From Vibrio sp. SCSIO 43137 (GTDB lineage: Bacteria; Pseudomonadota; Gammaproteobacteria; Enterobacterales; Vibrionaceae), in the NCBI RefSeq assembly GCF_028201475.1, contig NZ_CP116383.1, forward strand, positions 1,922,001-1,986,000: a DNA stretch of 64,000 bases, read 5' to 3'. Below, in pieces: positions 9,559-18,367 of the stretch. The position numbers and the translations under genes are program-made. The notes below the pieces were generated by a model. That model did no database searches. It was not told the DNA's origin and worked only from the letters and a program-made list of their open reading frames with translations. Within the stretch, counting starts at the first letter, position 1, and every line of letters starts with the position of its first letter.

Positions 9559-10806
9559 GTGGCTGAAAAGAAAAACTTATTAACTAATATTGGTGTGCAG
9601 GTTGTTATCGCCATGATTCTGGGTACCCTTGTTGGTGCCGTCATGGGTGGTTCTGCTGCCATGTTTGCACCGCTGGGTGCTATTTTTATCAACTTAATCA
9701 AGATGCTTGTTATCCCATTGGTTGCCGTTGCCCTTATCTCAGGTGCTGCAGGTCTTGGTGACAGCCACTCGGCTGGTAAAGTTGGTGTAACTACTCTGGG
9801 CTTTTTCGCACTGACTTCAGCTCTGGCCGTTGCGCTGGCTCTGATTATGGGTGAAGTATTCCAGCCGGGTATCGGCATTGATGTAGCTTCTGTAGAAGGT
9901 ATGTTCTCAGCAGAATACGCATCTAAAGGCGAACTACCAACGTTCTGGGCAACGATTGTAGGCATGATTCCTACTAACGTATTCCAGTCATTGAATGAAG
10001 CTAACATTCTGCAAATTCTCGTTTTCTGCTTATTCTTTGGTATCGCTGTTTCTAAACTTGAGAAAGAGCGTCGCACTCCGCTGATGAATGGTGTTAACGC
10101 TATTGTTGACGCTATGGTGTGGATGATCAATAAAGTAATGGTGATCGCTCCTATCGGTGTATTTGGCCTGATGGCTGAAGCGGTTGGTACCTTCGGCTTT
10201 GGTGCACTGATGGTTGTGTTCAAGCTGTTCGTGGTTTACGTTGCTGCTATTCTTATCTTCGGCTTTATTGTTTATCCGGCGCTTATTCAGGTGTTTACTA
10301 AGACATCTGCCCGTAAGTTCCTGACAATTATGAAGAAGCCACAAGCGGTTGCACTTTCAACTGCCTCTTCAATGGCGACTCTTCCTGTTACATTGGACGC
10401 GGTAGAGAACGAGCTTGGTGTTCGTAACTCAACGGCTTCTTTCGTTCTGCCGCTGGGTGCGACCATCAACATGAGTGGTAACGCTATCTACTACGGCCTG
10501 GTTGCTATCTTCTTTGCTCAGTTGTTCAACATCGACCTGAGCATGGGTGCTTACATTGCCATCATCGTGACTGCAACTCTGGGAGCTGTTGGTCAGGCGG
10601 GTGTGCCGGGACCATCTTTCCTTGTTGTAGCGGTACTGCTGGCTGCAGGTATTCCAATTGAAGGTCTGCCACTGCTGTTCGCTCTGGACCGTATCTTCGA
10701 TATGATCCGTACGGCACTGAACATCACGGGTGATGCTGCTTGCGCCGTAATCGTAGACTCAATCATCGAAGAAGAAGCAGCAGAGCTTCAGAAACAAGAA
10801 GCTTAA
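9559..10806 (+). CDS. Dicarboxylate/amino acid:cation symporter (DAACS family)
   Basis: An inner-membrane carrier of 415 residues, related to GltP, DctA and GltPh, which take up glutamate, aspartate or C4-dicarboxylates with protons or sodium. Conserved C-terminal motifs are present: the serine-rich hairpin STASSMATLPVTLDA, NMSGNAIYYG, the second hairpin VGQAGVPGPSFL, and DRIFDMIRTALNITGDAACA. Glu/Asp versus dicarboxylate specificity cannot be fixed by eye. The start is taken as GTG 9559, preceded at good spacing by CGGAGG. The frame is open 36 codons further upstream, but that part is not family-like. It is monocistronic with its own terminator. Confidence 0.88.
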   Translation: MAEKKNLLTNIGVQVVIAMILGTLVGAVMGGSAAMFAPLGAIFINLIKMLVIPLVAVALISGAAGLGDSHSAGKVGVTTLGFFALTSALAVALALIMGEVFQPGIGIDVASVEGMFSAEYASKGELPTFWATIVGMIPTNVFQSLNEANILQILVFCLFFGIAVSKLEKERRTPLMNGVNAIVDAMVWMINKVMVIAPIGVFGLMAEAVGTFGFGALMVVFKLFVVYVAAILIFGFIVYPALIQVFTKTSARKFLTIMKKPQAVALSTASSMATLPVTLDAVENELGVRNSTASFVLPLGATINMSGNAIYYGLVAIFFAQLFNIDLSMGAYIAIIVTATLGAVGQAGVPGPSFLVVAVLLAAGIPIEGLPLLFALDRIFDMIRTALNITGDAACAVIVDSIIEEEAAELQKQEA

Positions 10807-10825
10807 TTACCCTGTTTCCCGATTT

Positions 10826-10853
10826 AAAAATGGCCGCTATGCGGCCATTTTTT
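10826..10853 (+). terminator. Terminator after the symporter gene
   Basis: A 12-bp perfect stem (10826-10837 with 10841-10852) with a 3-base loop ends in a T run. The A run on the 5' side would also let it work on the other strand. Confidence 0.85.
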
Positions 10854-10937
10854 ATGCCCCTGAACCGTCAAACAGTTTTGTAATTGCCTCAAATTCGTTA
10901 AACTGTAGCCAGTCTTATACGTAGCCGTTGTAATAAC

Positions 10938-11474
10938 ATGAAACAACTTATTGATTTTATTCCCCTGATTATCTTTTTTATTCTGTATAAAACTCAGGGT
11001 ATCTATGCCGCCACTGGCGCACTTATCGTGGCAACCGCCATTCAGATCGCACTGACTTACTTTCTTTACAAAAAAATTGAGAAAATGCAGATTGTCACTT
11101 TTGTGATTGTGGCCATTTTCGGTGGTATGACCATCTTCTTCCGTGATGACAACTTTATTAAGTGGAAAGTCACCATTGTTTACAGCTTATTCTCTGTGGG
11201 GTTAATCGTAACTCACCTGATTGGCAAGCCTGTTATCAAAGGTATGCTTGGCAAAGAATTGACACTTCCCGACGCTGTCTGGGCCAAGATAAACTGGGCA
11301 TGGGTCGTTTTCTTTGCTTTCTGCGCCGTATTGAATGTTTACGTCGCATTCAGCCTACCTCTTGATGTGTGGGTTAACTTTAAAGTATTCGGATTGCTGG
11401 CGGCCACGCTGGTGTTCACTCTTCTTACCGGCTTATATATCTATAAGCAGATGCCTAAAGAAGAATCTAAGTAA
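10938..11474 (+). CDS. yciB: YciB inner membrane protein (septation protein A family)
   Basis: A 178-residue protein with about five hydrophobic segments and the family start [37 protein letters not shown] and the loop [13 protein letters not shown] are typical of YciB/IspZ. In E. coli YciB is a non-essential inner-membrane protein linked to envelope and division-site synthesis; its chemistry is unknown. The neighbours yciA and yciI downstream match the enteric cluster. Confidence 0.92.
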   Translation: MKQLIDFIPLIIFFILYKTQGIYAATGALIVATAIQIALTYFLYKKIEKMQIVTFVIVAIFGGMTIFFRDDNFIKWKVTIVYSLFSVGLIVTHLIGKPVIKGMLGKELTLPDAVWAKINWAWVVFFAFCAVLNVYVAFSLPLDVWVNFKVFGLLAATLVFTLLTGLYIYKQMPKEESK

Positions 11475-11519
11475 CGGCCTGCTAGCAAAAGCAGGGTCTA
11501 CCCCATCTTTATTTATTTA

Positions 11520-11552
11520 GTTGCGAAAAGAACTTCAGCCTCTTTTCGCAAC
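11520..11552 (+). other. 12-bp hairpin between yciB and yciA
   Basis: GTTGCGAAAAGA (11520-11531) and TCTTTTCGCAAC (11541-11552) form a perfect 12-bp stem with a 9-base loop. No T run follows on either strand, so it is not a standard terminator. It ends 26 bases before the yciA start and may be an mRNA stability or processing structure. Confidence 0.45.
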
Positions 11553-11578
11553 ACGTCAGTAAAATAAGAAGAAATTAA

Positions 11579-11980
11579 ATGGAAGCAGTAAAACCAATTA
11601 ATCCCCGCGGTGAACAGATCACCCGTACACTCGCTATGCCAAGTGACACCAATGCCAACGGTGATATCTTTGGCGGCTGGATTATGTCTCAGCTCGATCT
11701 GGCCGGAGGCATTCTGGCAAAAGAGATCTCCCGTGGCCGAATTGTCACCGTCTCTGTATCAGATATCACGTTTAAAAAACCGGTTCGTGTCGGAGACGTG
11801 GTTTGCTGCTATGGTGAATGCAGTAAAATCGGCAGAACTTCAATGTCCATTGACTTAGAAGTATGGGTTAAATCCGTGAACGAAAATGGTGTCGGTGACC
11901 GCTTTAAAGTTTGTGAAGCAACCTTTAACTATGTTGCCATTGACAGCGAAGGCCGTCCCCGCCCGGTAAAACCGGCTTAA
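11579..11980 (+). CDS. yciA: Acyl-CoA thioesterase
   Basis: A hotdog-fold thioesterase of 133 residues. The family catalytic region MPSDTNANGDIFGGWIMSQLDLAGG (about residues 18-42), with its Asn and Asp, is intact, and TVSVSDITFKKPVRVGDVVCCYG follows. YciA cleaves a wide range of acyl-CoAs in the cytoplasm, probably balancing CoA pools and fatty acid turnover. It lies about 100 bp after yciB with no terminator between. Confidence 0.93.
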   Translation: MEAVKPINPRGEQITRTLAMPSDTNANGDIFGGWIMSQLDLAGGILAKEISRGRIVTVSVSDITFKKPVRVGDVVCCYGECSKIGRTSMSIDLEVWVKSVNENGVGDRFKVCEATFNYVAIDSEGRPRPVKPA

Positions 11981-12036
11981 GGTCACGTTTATACCCTCCG
12001 GCTTAACTCAATACACGCGTCGGGAAGCGACTTGGG

Positions 12037-12042
12037 TATAAT
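12037..12042 (+). promoter_or_regulatory. Possible -10 element for yciI
   Basis: TATAAT occurs about 50 bases before the yciI start in the 112-bp yciA-yciI gap. There is no good -35 hexamer at the expected spacing, so this is only suggestive. Confidence 0.35.
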
Positions 12043-12092
12043 AAGCCGTTATTAAAAGAAGGCCGATACACTCAAGTTATAAGGAAACGAAT

Positions 12093-12389
12093 ATGTGGTA
12101 TGTCATTTTTTCTCAGGACGTTGAAAACTCATTACAGAAACGCATGGGAGTAAGAGAAAAACACCTTGCCAGATTACAACAGCTTCAGGACGAAGGTCGC
12201 CTTCTTACTGCTGGTCCTATGCCTGCTATCGATTCGGAAAACCCGGGCGAAGCAGGGTTCACAGGCTCGACTGTAATTGCAGACTTCCCTTCGCTGGAAG
12301 AAGCACAACAGTGGGCAGATGCAGACCCATATATTGAAGCGGGTGTGTACGAAAAAGTGATTGTGAAACCATTTAAGAAAGTATTTTAA
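12093..12389 (+). CDS. yciI: YciI-family protein
   Basis: A 98-residue cytoplasmic protein with the YciI (YCII, PF03795) fold. The family His-Asp pair is suggested by the N-terminal MWYVIFSQD and the C-terminal [13 protein letters not shown]. Related proteins include a chloromuconolactone-type dehydrochlorinase, but the reaction of YciI itself is not established. The start ATG follows AAGGAAACGA. It ends 2 bp before the lipoprotein gene, with which it is probably cotranscribed. Confidence 0.92.
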   Translation: MWYVIFSQDVENSLQKRMGVREKHLARLQQLQDEGRLLTAGPMPAIDSENPGEAGFTGSTVIADFPSLEEAQQWADADPYIEAGVYEKVIVKPFKKVF

Positions 12390-12391
12390 TA

Positions 12392-12799
12392 ATGAAATAT
12401 AGATTTCTACTGGCTCTGACCACTGTCGCTCTACTGGCAGGTTGTAGCGCCACAGCAGACAAGCAGAAGCAGGTTGAAGCCATTGCCAAACATAGGGCAA
12501 GTGTTCTCTCCAGTAGCCTTCCTATAGAACATGGTCCGCTGACCATTATGCAAGCCAAAGCTAAAGGTAACGCCGTTGAACTTATGATGCTTTACAACAG
12601 TGAAGGCAGCATGTCAGCTCAGAGTCTGGTCAATAACAGCATCTCTGGTTACTGTAATGATAATGAAGTTAAAGCCAATCTGGCACACGGTATCATCTAC
12701 AATATCAAACTAAGAAGCCCCCGCGGCCAGCTACTGTTAGAAAAAGTTATATCTCAGGAGAGTTGTGCTGCACTCTCAGATAGTGAAGCCAAACAATAA
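12392..12799 (+). CDS. Small lipoprotein, likely AspS/GspS-beta type II secretion pilotin
   Basis: A 135-residue protein with a lipoprotein signal ending LLAGC, lipidated Cys18 and Ser19 at +2, so outer membrane sorting is expected. The mature part begins with a helical, charged stretch, then SSSLPIEHGPLTIMQAKAKG and two cysteines far apart (GYCND and QESC) that could form a disulfide. Order and spacing recall the pilotins AspS of Vibrio and YghG/GspS2 of E. coli, which carry the secretin GspD to the outer membrane. This comes from remembered family sequences, not an alignment. No other gsp gene is in the window. The alternative is an uncharacterised lipoprotein. Confidence 0.6.
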   Translation: MKYRFLLALTTVALLAGCSATADKQKQVEAIAKHRASVLSSSLPIEHGPLTIMQAKAKGNAVELMMLYNSEGSMSAQSLVNNSISGYCNDNEVKANLAHGIIYNIKLRSPRGQLLLEKVISQESCAALSDSEAKQ

Positions 12800-12805
12800 C
12801 CCCTG

Positions 12806-12834
12806 AAAAAAGAGCACATTGAGTGCTCTTTTTT
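12806..12834 (+). terminator. Terminator after the lipoprotein gene
   Basis: A 12-bp perfect stem (12806-12817 with 12823-12834), 5-base loop, ending in six T residues. Confidence 0.88.
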
Positions 12835-12861
12835 ATCCCTGCTCTGTTTTCATCTACTATT

Positions 12862-12882
12862 TTTCATTCATAATGAATGAAA
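12862..12882. promoter_or_regulatory. 21-bp palindromic operator-like site before ynjB
   Basis: Arms TTTCATTCAT (12862-12871) and ATGAATGAAA (12873-12882) are perfectly complementary around a single A. It lies 73 bp upstream of ynjB, where a repressor or activator site would be. It does not match the Fur 7-1-7 pattern well. The regulator is unknown. Confidence 0.5.
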
Positions 12883-12955
12883 TACTCATATTCTCCGGTC
12901 AAATGATTGATGGCCTGTATAGGCGCAATAGAAACTCTATTCTGAAAGGAATCCT

Positions 12956-14101
12956 ATGAAAAAAATCGCATTATTAACGGCTGCTCTTATCAGCTTTTCA
13001 TCCGGTGCCGCCACGGAAGCAGAATGGCAGGAAATAGAACAGAAAGCTAAAGGACAAACCGTCTATTTTCACGCCTGGGGCGGTAGTCAGGAGATCAACG
13101 CCTACCTGAAATGGACGGCAGAGCAGTTGGAATCGAAATATGATATTGATTTCAAGCATGTAAAAGTGAGTGATATTGCCAAGACAACGGCTCAGCTTGT
13201 AGCGGAAAAAGCCGCAGGTAAGGAAAGTAGTGGTAGTGTCGATATGGTATGGATTAATGGTGAAAACTTTAAGTCCATGAAGAACAACGACCTGCTGTAC
13301 GGACCATTTGTAAATAAGCTTCCAAGCTGGAAATTTGTAGATAAATCACTGCCCGTTGACAGCGATTTCTCAGAACCGACCGATGGCCTTGAAGCCCCTT
13401 GGGGTGTTGGTCAGTTAGTGTTTATTCACGACACACAAACCCTGAACAATCCACCGGCTTCATTTTCAGAGCTACTAAGCTACACCAAAGCCTATCCGGG
13501 TAAAATCAGCTATCCTAAACCGCCACAGTTTCACGGCACCAGCTTTCTTAAAGCTTTGCTGATTGAACTGACCAACAGCGATCCATCTCTTTACAAACAA
13601 GTTAACCAGAAAGACTTCGATATTGTCACGCAGCCACTATGGCGCTACCTGGATGAGTTGCACAAAAACGCATGGCAGCAAGGCAAGCAGTTTCCGTCTG
13701 GTTCATCTGAGATGATTCAGTTACTGGATGACCGTCAGCTTGACCTGAGCATAACTTTCAACCCGAATGCGGTTTTCTCAGCGCAGAACAGCGGTAAACT
13801 GGCTGAATCGACTCAGGCCTATGCTATGGAAGCGGGAGCTCTGTCTAATATCCATTTCCTTGCTATTCCGTTTAATGCATCGGCTAAAGAAGCTGCGTTA
13901 GTTTCAATTAACTTCCTGCTAAGCCCTGAAGCGCAATCACGTAAAGGAGATCTTTCAATCTGGGGTGACCCTTCTGTGCTGGAAAACCAGTATCTGCAGG
14001 GCAGCGCTAAAAATACCCGACTGTTTAAGTCTCTTCCTGAGCCACACCCGAGCTGGCAGGTTGCTTTAGAAAGAGCGTGGCTGGAAAGATACGGGAAATA
14101 A
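12956..14101 (+). CDS. ynjB: ABC transporter solute-binding protein YnjB
   Basis: A periplasmic binding protein of 381 residues with a signal peptide (KKIALLTAALISFSSGAAT). It belongs to the YnjB family, related to thiamine and spermidine/iron-type binding proteins: YFHAWGGSQEINAYLKW opens the mature part and EAPWGVGQLVFIHD, GTSFLKALL follow. The ligand of YnjBCD is not established. The gene starts the ynjBCDF operon, preceded by AAAGGAATCC. Length is normal for YnjB. Confidence 0.88.
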   Translation: MKKIALLTAALISFSSGAATEAEWQEIEQKAKGQTVYFHAWGGSQEINAYLKWTAEQLESKYDIDFKHVKVSDIAKTTAQLVAEKAAGKESSGSVDMVWINGENFKSMKNNDLLYGPFVNKLPSWKFVDKSLPVDSDFSEPTDGLEAPWGVGQLVFIHDTQTLNNPPASFSELLSYTKAYPGKISYPKPPQFHGTSFLKALLIELTNSDPSLYKQVNQKDFDIVTQPLWRYLDELHKNAWQQGKQFPSGSSEMIQLLDDRQLDLSITFNPNAVFSAQNSGKLAESTQAYAMEAGALSNIHFLAIPFNASAKEAALVSINFLLSPEAQSRKGDLSIWGDPSVLENQYLQGSAKNTRLFKSLPEPHPSWQVALERAWLERYGK

Positions 14102-14113
14102 GATTTAATCCGT

Positions 14114-15802
14114 ATGTTACGTCTGGTATACCTGATACTGATCTTTGTCTGCATTACACCGATTGTCCCCGGGGCAGTCGGTGTGGTGCTCTCCTCTCTC
14201 AGCTATGTTCCGCCTATCGGGCTGAATCATTTTTCCCTTGGTGGCTTTGCTGATGTATTTCAGTGGAGTGCAGTCTGGCAATCCATCACCCTGACGGTGA
14301 TCACTACCATCCTTAGCTGTTGCCTTAGCGCATTGCTCTGCTTCTCGATTTTGCAGGCCAGTTGGCAACATAAACGCTGGGGCTGGGTTGAGAGACTACT
14401 CTCTCCGTTATTAGCAATGCCTCATGTGGCCTTCGCTATCGGTTTTGCCTTTCTGTTTTCTCCGACAGGTTTGCTCTCCAGAGGGTTGACCGCCGTGCTG
14501 GATGCCGGCTCTGTCTCTTTTCTGGTCAAAGACCCCTACGGCCTTGGCTTATCCGTCGCCCTTGCACTAAAAGAGGTGCCTTTTTTGCTGCTAATGAGTA
14601 TTCCGATACTTAAACAGCTAAAGATCCGCCAACTGAGTGCCGTGACCTCCAGCCTTGGCTACTCACCGGCTCAGTTCTGGTGGAAAGCCGTTTTCCCTCA
14701 GTGGTTCAGCCGTATGCGCTTTCCCCTGATAGCGGTTATTGCCTATGGCGCCTCTGTAGTTGATATTGGTTTGATTCTAGGACCAACAAACCCACCCACG
14801 TTCGCAGTCCTTGTGTGGCAGTGGTTCTCGGAGCCAGATCTCAGCCTGTTCCCGAGAGCGGCAGCCGGTGCTGTCGTACTGTTTGTTATCTGCTGTCTGC
14901 TTATCGGCTTACTGCGTCTGACTGAGTGGCTGATAACGGCTAAGTTCCGTCGCTGGCTAACCTCAGGTAGGAAAGGCCTCAGTCTGCCCGGTAAAAGTAT
15001 TCTTACCCTGCTGCTGGCAGTCAATCTGTTTATTATTCCGGTGACCGTACTCTGGTCATTTGCCGCCAGATGGCGTTTCCCGGATCTTCTACCCAGCCGC
15101 TTTTCACTGCGTTTCTGGCAGACAGAATGGAGTAGCGTGCTACCAACCATTCAGGATAGCCTGACACTAGCGCTACTCTCATCTTCTGTTGCTCTGCTAC
15201 TGGCTCTGGTTGCTCATGAATACCAGAAAAAACATAAGCTGCATATTCCTAATCTGGTGATAGCTTTACCTATTTTGGTGCCTCAGCTGTCACTGCTGTT
15301 CGGTATTCAGGTCACCACCCTTTATCTGAACTCCGGCAGCTATTACTTCTGGGTGGTCTGGTCGCATATCTTTTTTGCTTTTCCTTATGTCTTTCTGGCT
15401 CTGGATGGCCCGTGGAGAAGCTATGATGACGGCTATACTAAAACGGCGCTCAGTCTGGGCAAAAGCCCACTTTATGTCTGGTTTAAAATTAAAATGCCGA
15501 TTCTGTTTTCCGCCATTATGTTTGCATGGGCAACGGGAGCCAGTGTCAGTCTGGCTCAGTATCTGCCGACACTTATGCTGGGCGCAGGACGAATATCAAC
15601 AATAACAACAGAAGCAGTTGCACTCTCCAGCGGCTTTGATCGCAGGGTAACTTCAATTTACGCCATCTGGCAGGCACTGCTTCCATTTATCTTTTTTGCT
15701 TTTGCTTTCCTTGTCAGCCGTATACAAGGCAAAGCCATTTATTATCGCCGAAGGAAAGTAATTAATAATGACTCTTTCGCTAAAAAACCTCGTCATTTAT
15801 AA
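14114..15802 (+). CDS. ynjC: ABC transporter permease YnjC
   Basis: A 562-residue inner-membrane permease with about twelve membrane segments in two homologous halves, the fused arrangement of ThiP- and AfuB-type systems. Each half has an EAA-like loop that contacts the ATPase, around SLGYSPAQFWWKAVFPQW and SLGKSPLYVWFKIKMP. It works with YnjB and YnjD. The 3' end overlaps ynjD by 35 bp, suggesting coupling. The ribosome site is weak. Confidence 0.88.
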   Translation: MLRLVYLILIFVCITPIVPGAVGVVLSSLSYVPPIGLNHFSLGGFADVFQWSAVWQSITLTVITTILSCCLSALLCFSILQASWQHKRWGWVERLLSPLLAMPHVAFAIGFAFLFSPTGLLSRGLTAVLDAGSVSFLVKDPYGLGLSVALALKEVPFLLLMSIPILKQLKIRQLSAVTSSLGYSPAQFWWKAVFPQWFSRMRFPLIAVIAYGASVVDIGLILGPTNPPTFAVLVWQWFSEPDLSLFPRAAAGAVVLFVICCLLIGLLRLTEWLITAKFRRWLTSGRKGLSLPGKSILTLLLAVNLFIIPVTVLWSFAARWRFPDLLPSRFSLRFWQTEWSSVLPTIQDSLTLALLSSSVALLLALVAHEYQKKHKLHIPNLVIALPILVPQLSLLFGIQVTTLYLNSGSYYFWVVWSHIFFAFPYVFLALDGPWRSYDDGYTKTALSLGKSPLYVWFKIKMPILFSAIMFAWATGASVSLAQYLPTLMLGAGRISTITTEAVALSSGFDRRVTSIYAIWQALLPFIFFAFAFLVSRIQGKAIYYRRRKVINNDSFAKKPRHL

Positions 15803-16415
15803 CTCAGACAAAGAGAAGTTGTTTGATCCGGTCAGCATTGATGTTCAGCCGGGACACATCTTATCTTTGATGGGACCAAGCGGATGTGGTAAGTCGACTC
15901 TGCTCAGCGCCATTGCCGGACATTTGAGTGAGGATTTTCACTACCATGGTGAAATTACGCTGGACAGTGTGTCGCTGGATTCACTGCCGGCTCATAAAAG
16001 ACAAGTTGGTATTCTTTTTCAGGATGATCTGCTGTTCCCCCACCTTAGCGTTGTTGAAAATCTGGCCTTTGCCCTGCCCGACGCCATAAAGGGAGAAGAG
16101 AGAGATAAACAGGCGCTTCAGGCTCTCAGCAAGATTAAGCTGGCTTCACTGGCGAACTCTATGCCGGATCAGATTTCCGGAGGTCAACGGGCACGGGTAA
16201 GCCTGGTCAGAATGTTACTGGCGAGGCCAAAGCTAGTTTTGCTGGATGAACCCTTTAGTAAGCTGGATAAAAACCTGCGCGAGGAGTTCAGGGAGTGGGT
16301 ATTCGGTCAGATAGCCGATGCTAACGTTCCTGCGCTGCTGGTGACTCACGACAGTGCTGACGTCCCCTCTTCCGGTCGCTGCCTGACCTGGCCATGGATG
16401 GAACAAGTATGCTAG
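15768..16415 (+). CDS. ynjD: ABC transporter ATP-binding protein YnjD
   Basis: A 215-residue ABC ATPase. Walker A is MGPSGCGKSTLLSA (about residues 35-48), the Q-loop ILFQDDLLF, the signature ISGGQRARVSL, Walker B LVLLDEPFSKLD and the switch His in VTHDSADVP. It powers YnjBC import from the cytoplasmic face. At 215 residues it is as short as E. coli YnjD and has no regulatory extension. The end overlaps the next gene by 7 bp. Confidence 0.92.
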   Translation: MTLSLKNLVIYNSDKEKLFDPVSIDVQPGHILSLMGPSGCGKSTLLSAIAGHLSEDFHYHGEITLDSVSLDSLPAHKRQVGILFQDDLLFPHLSVVENLAFALPDAIKGEERDKQALQALSKIKLASLANSMPDQISGGQRARVSLVRMLLARPKLVLLDEPFSKLDKNLREEFREWVFGQIADANVPALLVTHDSADVPSSGRCLTWPWMEQVC

Positions 16416-17047
16416 ACAGATTTGCCATTAAGATTATACGCGCTCCCCTGACATTGACGGCTAAAGGGCTGGATAAGCTTGGTGTTACTGCCAATCAGGT
16501 AACCCTGAGTGGTTTTATCGTCGGCTGTTTTGCCCTGCCGGCACTCTATTTTCAATACTATCTGCTGGCATTAGCCCTGATTGTCATAAACCGAATTTTT
16601 GACGGTATAGATGGTGCCCTCGCCCGCAGGCAGGGAATTACTGATTCCGGTGGTTTTCTGGATATCAGTCTGGATTTTCTTTTCTATTCTCTGGTGCCGT
16701 TTGGCTTTATCCTTGCCAACTCGGATCAGAATGCCGTTGCTGGTGCCTTCCTGATTTTTTCATTTATCGGTACCGGCTCCAGCTTCCTTGCCTTTGCCGT
16801 AATGGCAGGGAAGCGGGATATAGAGAACCCAGTTTATAAAAATAAGTCTCTTTACTATATGGCCGGGCTTACGGAAGGGACGGAAACCATCGCCTGTTTT
16901 GTTCTGCTCTGCCTGTTCCCTGATTACTTCTCAGTCATTGCCTACACGTTTGCCACCCTTTGCTGGATAACAACAGCAAATCGTATCTGGGCTGGCTTTA
17001 CTACCCTGCGTGATATAGAAAAAAGCGATATAGCGAAAGCAGAATAA
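16409..17047 (+). CDS. ynjF: CDP-alcohol phosphatidyltransferase family protein YnjF
   Basis: An integral membrane enzyme of 212 residues. The family active site is seen in FDGIDGALARRQ followed by GGFLDISLDFLF: DxxDG, AR, then G, D and D, the residues that bind metal and CDP. Such enzymes swap CMP for an alcohol head group in lipid synthesis; the substrate of YnjF is unknown. The start at 16409 (MLDRFAIKI) matches the E. coli start and has GGAACAA in front; an in-frame ATG 15 bp upstream lies within ynjD. It ends the ynjBCDF operon; ynjE is absent. Confidence 0.9.
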   Translation: MLDRFAIKIIRAPLTLTAKGLDKLGVTANQVTLSGFIVGCFALPALYFQYYLLALALIVINRIFDGIDGALARRQGITDSGGFLDISLDFLFYSLVPFGFILANSDQNAVAGAFLIFSFIGTGSSFLAFAVMAGKRDIENPVYKNKSLYYMAGLTEGTETIACFVLLCLFPDYFSVIAYTFATLCWITTANRIWAGFTTLRDIEKSDIAKAE

Positions 17048-17049
17048 CA

Positions 17050-17085
17050 AAAAGCCCTTTTAGTAACCGGACTAAAAGGGCTTTT
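17050..17085. terminator. Bidirectional terminator between ynjF and pepT
   Basis: A perfect 15-bp stem (17050-17064 with 17071-17085) with A and T runs at the two ends serves the convergent genes on both sides. Confidence 0.92.
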
Positions 17086-17101
17086 AATTCAATGATGATT
17101 G

Positions 17102-18340
17102 TTACTCTACAGAGTACTGTTTCTTAGCTACATTCTCTGCCAGCTTAACAATCACTTCTACCGCCTGCTTCATACCATTGATAGTAATAAACTCATGAAT
17201 ACCGTGGAAGTTATAGCCACCGGTAAAGATATTCGGACAAGGCAGTCCCATAAAGGAGAGTCTTGCACCATCAGTACCACCACGGATTGGGGTAATATCA
17301 GGTTCCACACCCACTTCCAGCATAGACTGCTTGGCAAGCTCGATAATGTATGGATGCGGTTCAACCATCTCTTTCATATTAAAGTAGCTATCACTTAGCT
17401 CGACTTCAACGCTACCTTTCTCAAGCTGGCTATTCAGCTCTTCAACCTTCTGCTGCATAAAGCCCTTGCGCTTCTCCAGCCCTTCTCGTTCAAAGTCACG
17501 AATAATGTAATTAAGCTCTGTTCTGGCAATACCTGATTTAATAGAAGTAAGGTGATAGAAACCCTGATAACCATCAGTACATTCCGGAGTTTCATCCGCA
17601 GGCATCATAAGCTGGAACTGAGCGCCGATATTCATCGAGTTAACCAGCGTATCTTTTGCGGTTCCCGGATGCACACTAACGCCATGACAGATTACCTTAG
17701 CGCTACTTGCATTGAAGTTTTCGTACTCCAGTTCGCCAACAGATCCGCCATCAATGGTGTATGCCCACTTAGCTGAGAATTTATCTACATCAAACAGATC
17801 AGCACCACGACCAATTTCTTCATCAGGAGTAAAGCCGATGCAGATATCACCGTGTTTAATTTCAGGGTTGTTGATCAGATACTCAACGGCAGTAAGAATT
17901 TCAGCAATACCTGCTTTGTTATCTGCACCAAGCAGAGTTGTGCCGTCGGTAGTTATCAAATCGTGACCCAGTAACTTATTCAGCTGCGGGTACTGTTGCG
18001 GGCTCAGTTTTTCACCGCTGTCACCCAACAGAATATCGCCGCCCTGATAATCTTTTACGATTTGCGGAGAGACATTCTTACCGGACTCATCGGGAGCGGT
18101 ATCCATATGAGCAATAAAACCAATAGCAGGTACATCTTGTCCGCAGTTGGACGGCAGTTTTGCCATCAGATAGCCATTGCTATCAAGGGTAACGTCAGAC
18201 AGGCCAAGAGCCGTCATCTCTTGTTTTAGCTTTTCTGCCAGAACCATTTGCCCCGTGCTACTTGGGCACTGAGGGTTTTCGCCGTCGGACTGAGTATCAA
18301 ATGCTACATAATGTAAAAAACGATCAACTAAGTTTTCCAT
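17102..18340 (-). CDS. pepT: Peptidase T (tripeptide aminopeptidase)
   Basis: A dizinc M20 peptidase of 412 residues that removes the N-terminal residue from tripeptides in the cytoplasm. Metal and catalytic residues are in [11 protein letters not shown] (about residue 78), [13 protein letters not shown] (139), the Glu pair of [11 protein letters not shown] (175) and the terminal [10 protein letters not shown] lid domain fills residues about 210-320. Full length. It is followed by a shared terminator and shows no link to the upstream methyltransferase gene. Confidence 0.96.
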   Translation of the reverse strand: MENLVDRFLHYVAFDTQSDGENPQCPSSTGQMVLAEKLKQEMTALGLSDVTLDSNGYLMAKLPSNCGQDVPAIGFIAHMDTAPDESGKNVSPQIVKDYQGGDILLGDSGEKLSPQQYPQLNKLLGHDLITTDGTTLLGADNKAGIAEILTAVEYLINNPEIKHGDICIGFTPDEEIGRGADLFDVDKFSAKWAYTIDGGSVGELEYENFNASSAKVICHGVSVHPGTAKDTLVNSMNIGAQFQLMMPADETPECTDGYQGFYHLTSIKSGIARTELNYIIRDFEREGLEKRKGFMQQKVEELNSQLEKGSVEVELSDSYFNMKEMVEPHPYIIELAKQSMLEVGVEPDITPIRGGTDGARLSFMGLPCPNIFTGGYNFHGIHEFITINGMKQAVEVIVKLAENVAKKQYSVE

Positions 18341-18367
18341 TTTTCTTCTCTTCTTATAAAACAGGCG

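Noticed and set aside
12029..12040. GACTTGGGTATA resembling the end of the 265-bp element
   Set aside because: Only about 12 bases match and no inverted partner was found; chance is likely.
12862..12882. Fur box before ynjB
   Set aside because: Against the 7-1-7 Fur pattern the arms match at only about three of seven positions on each side.
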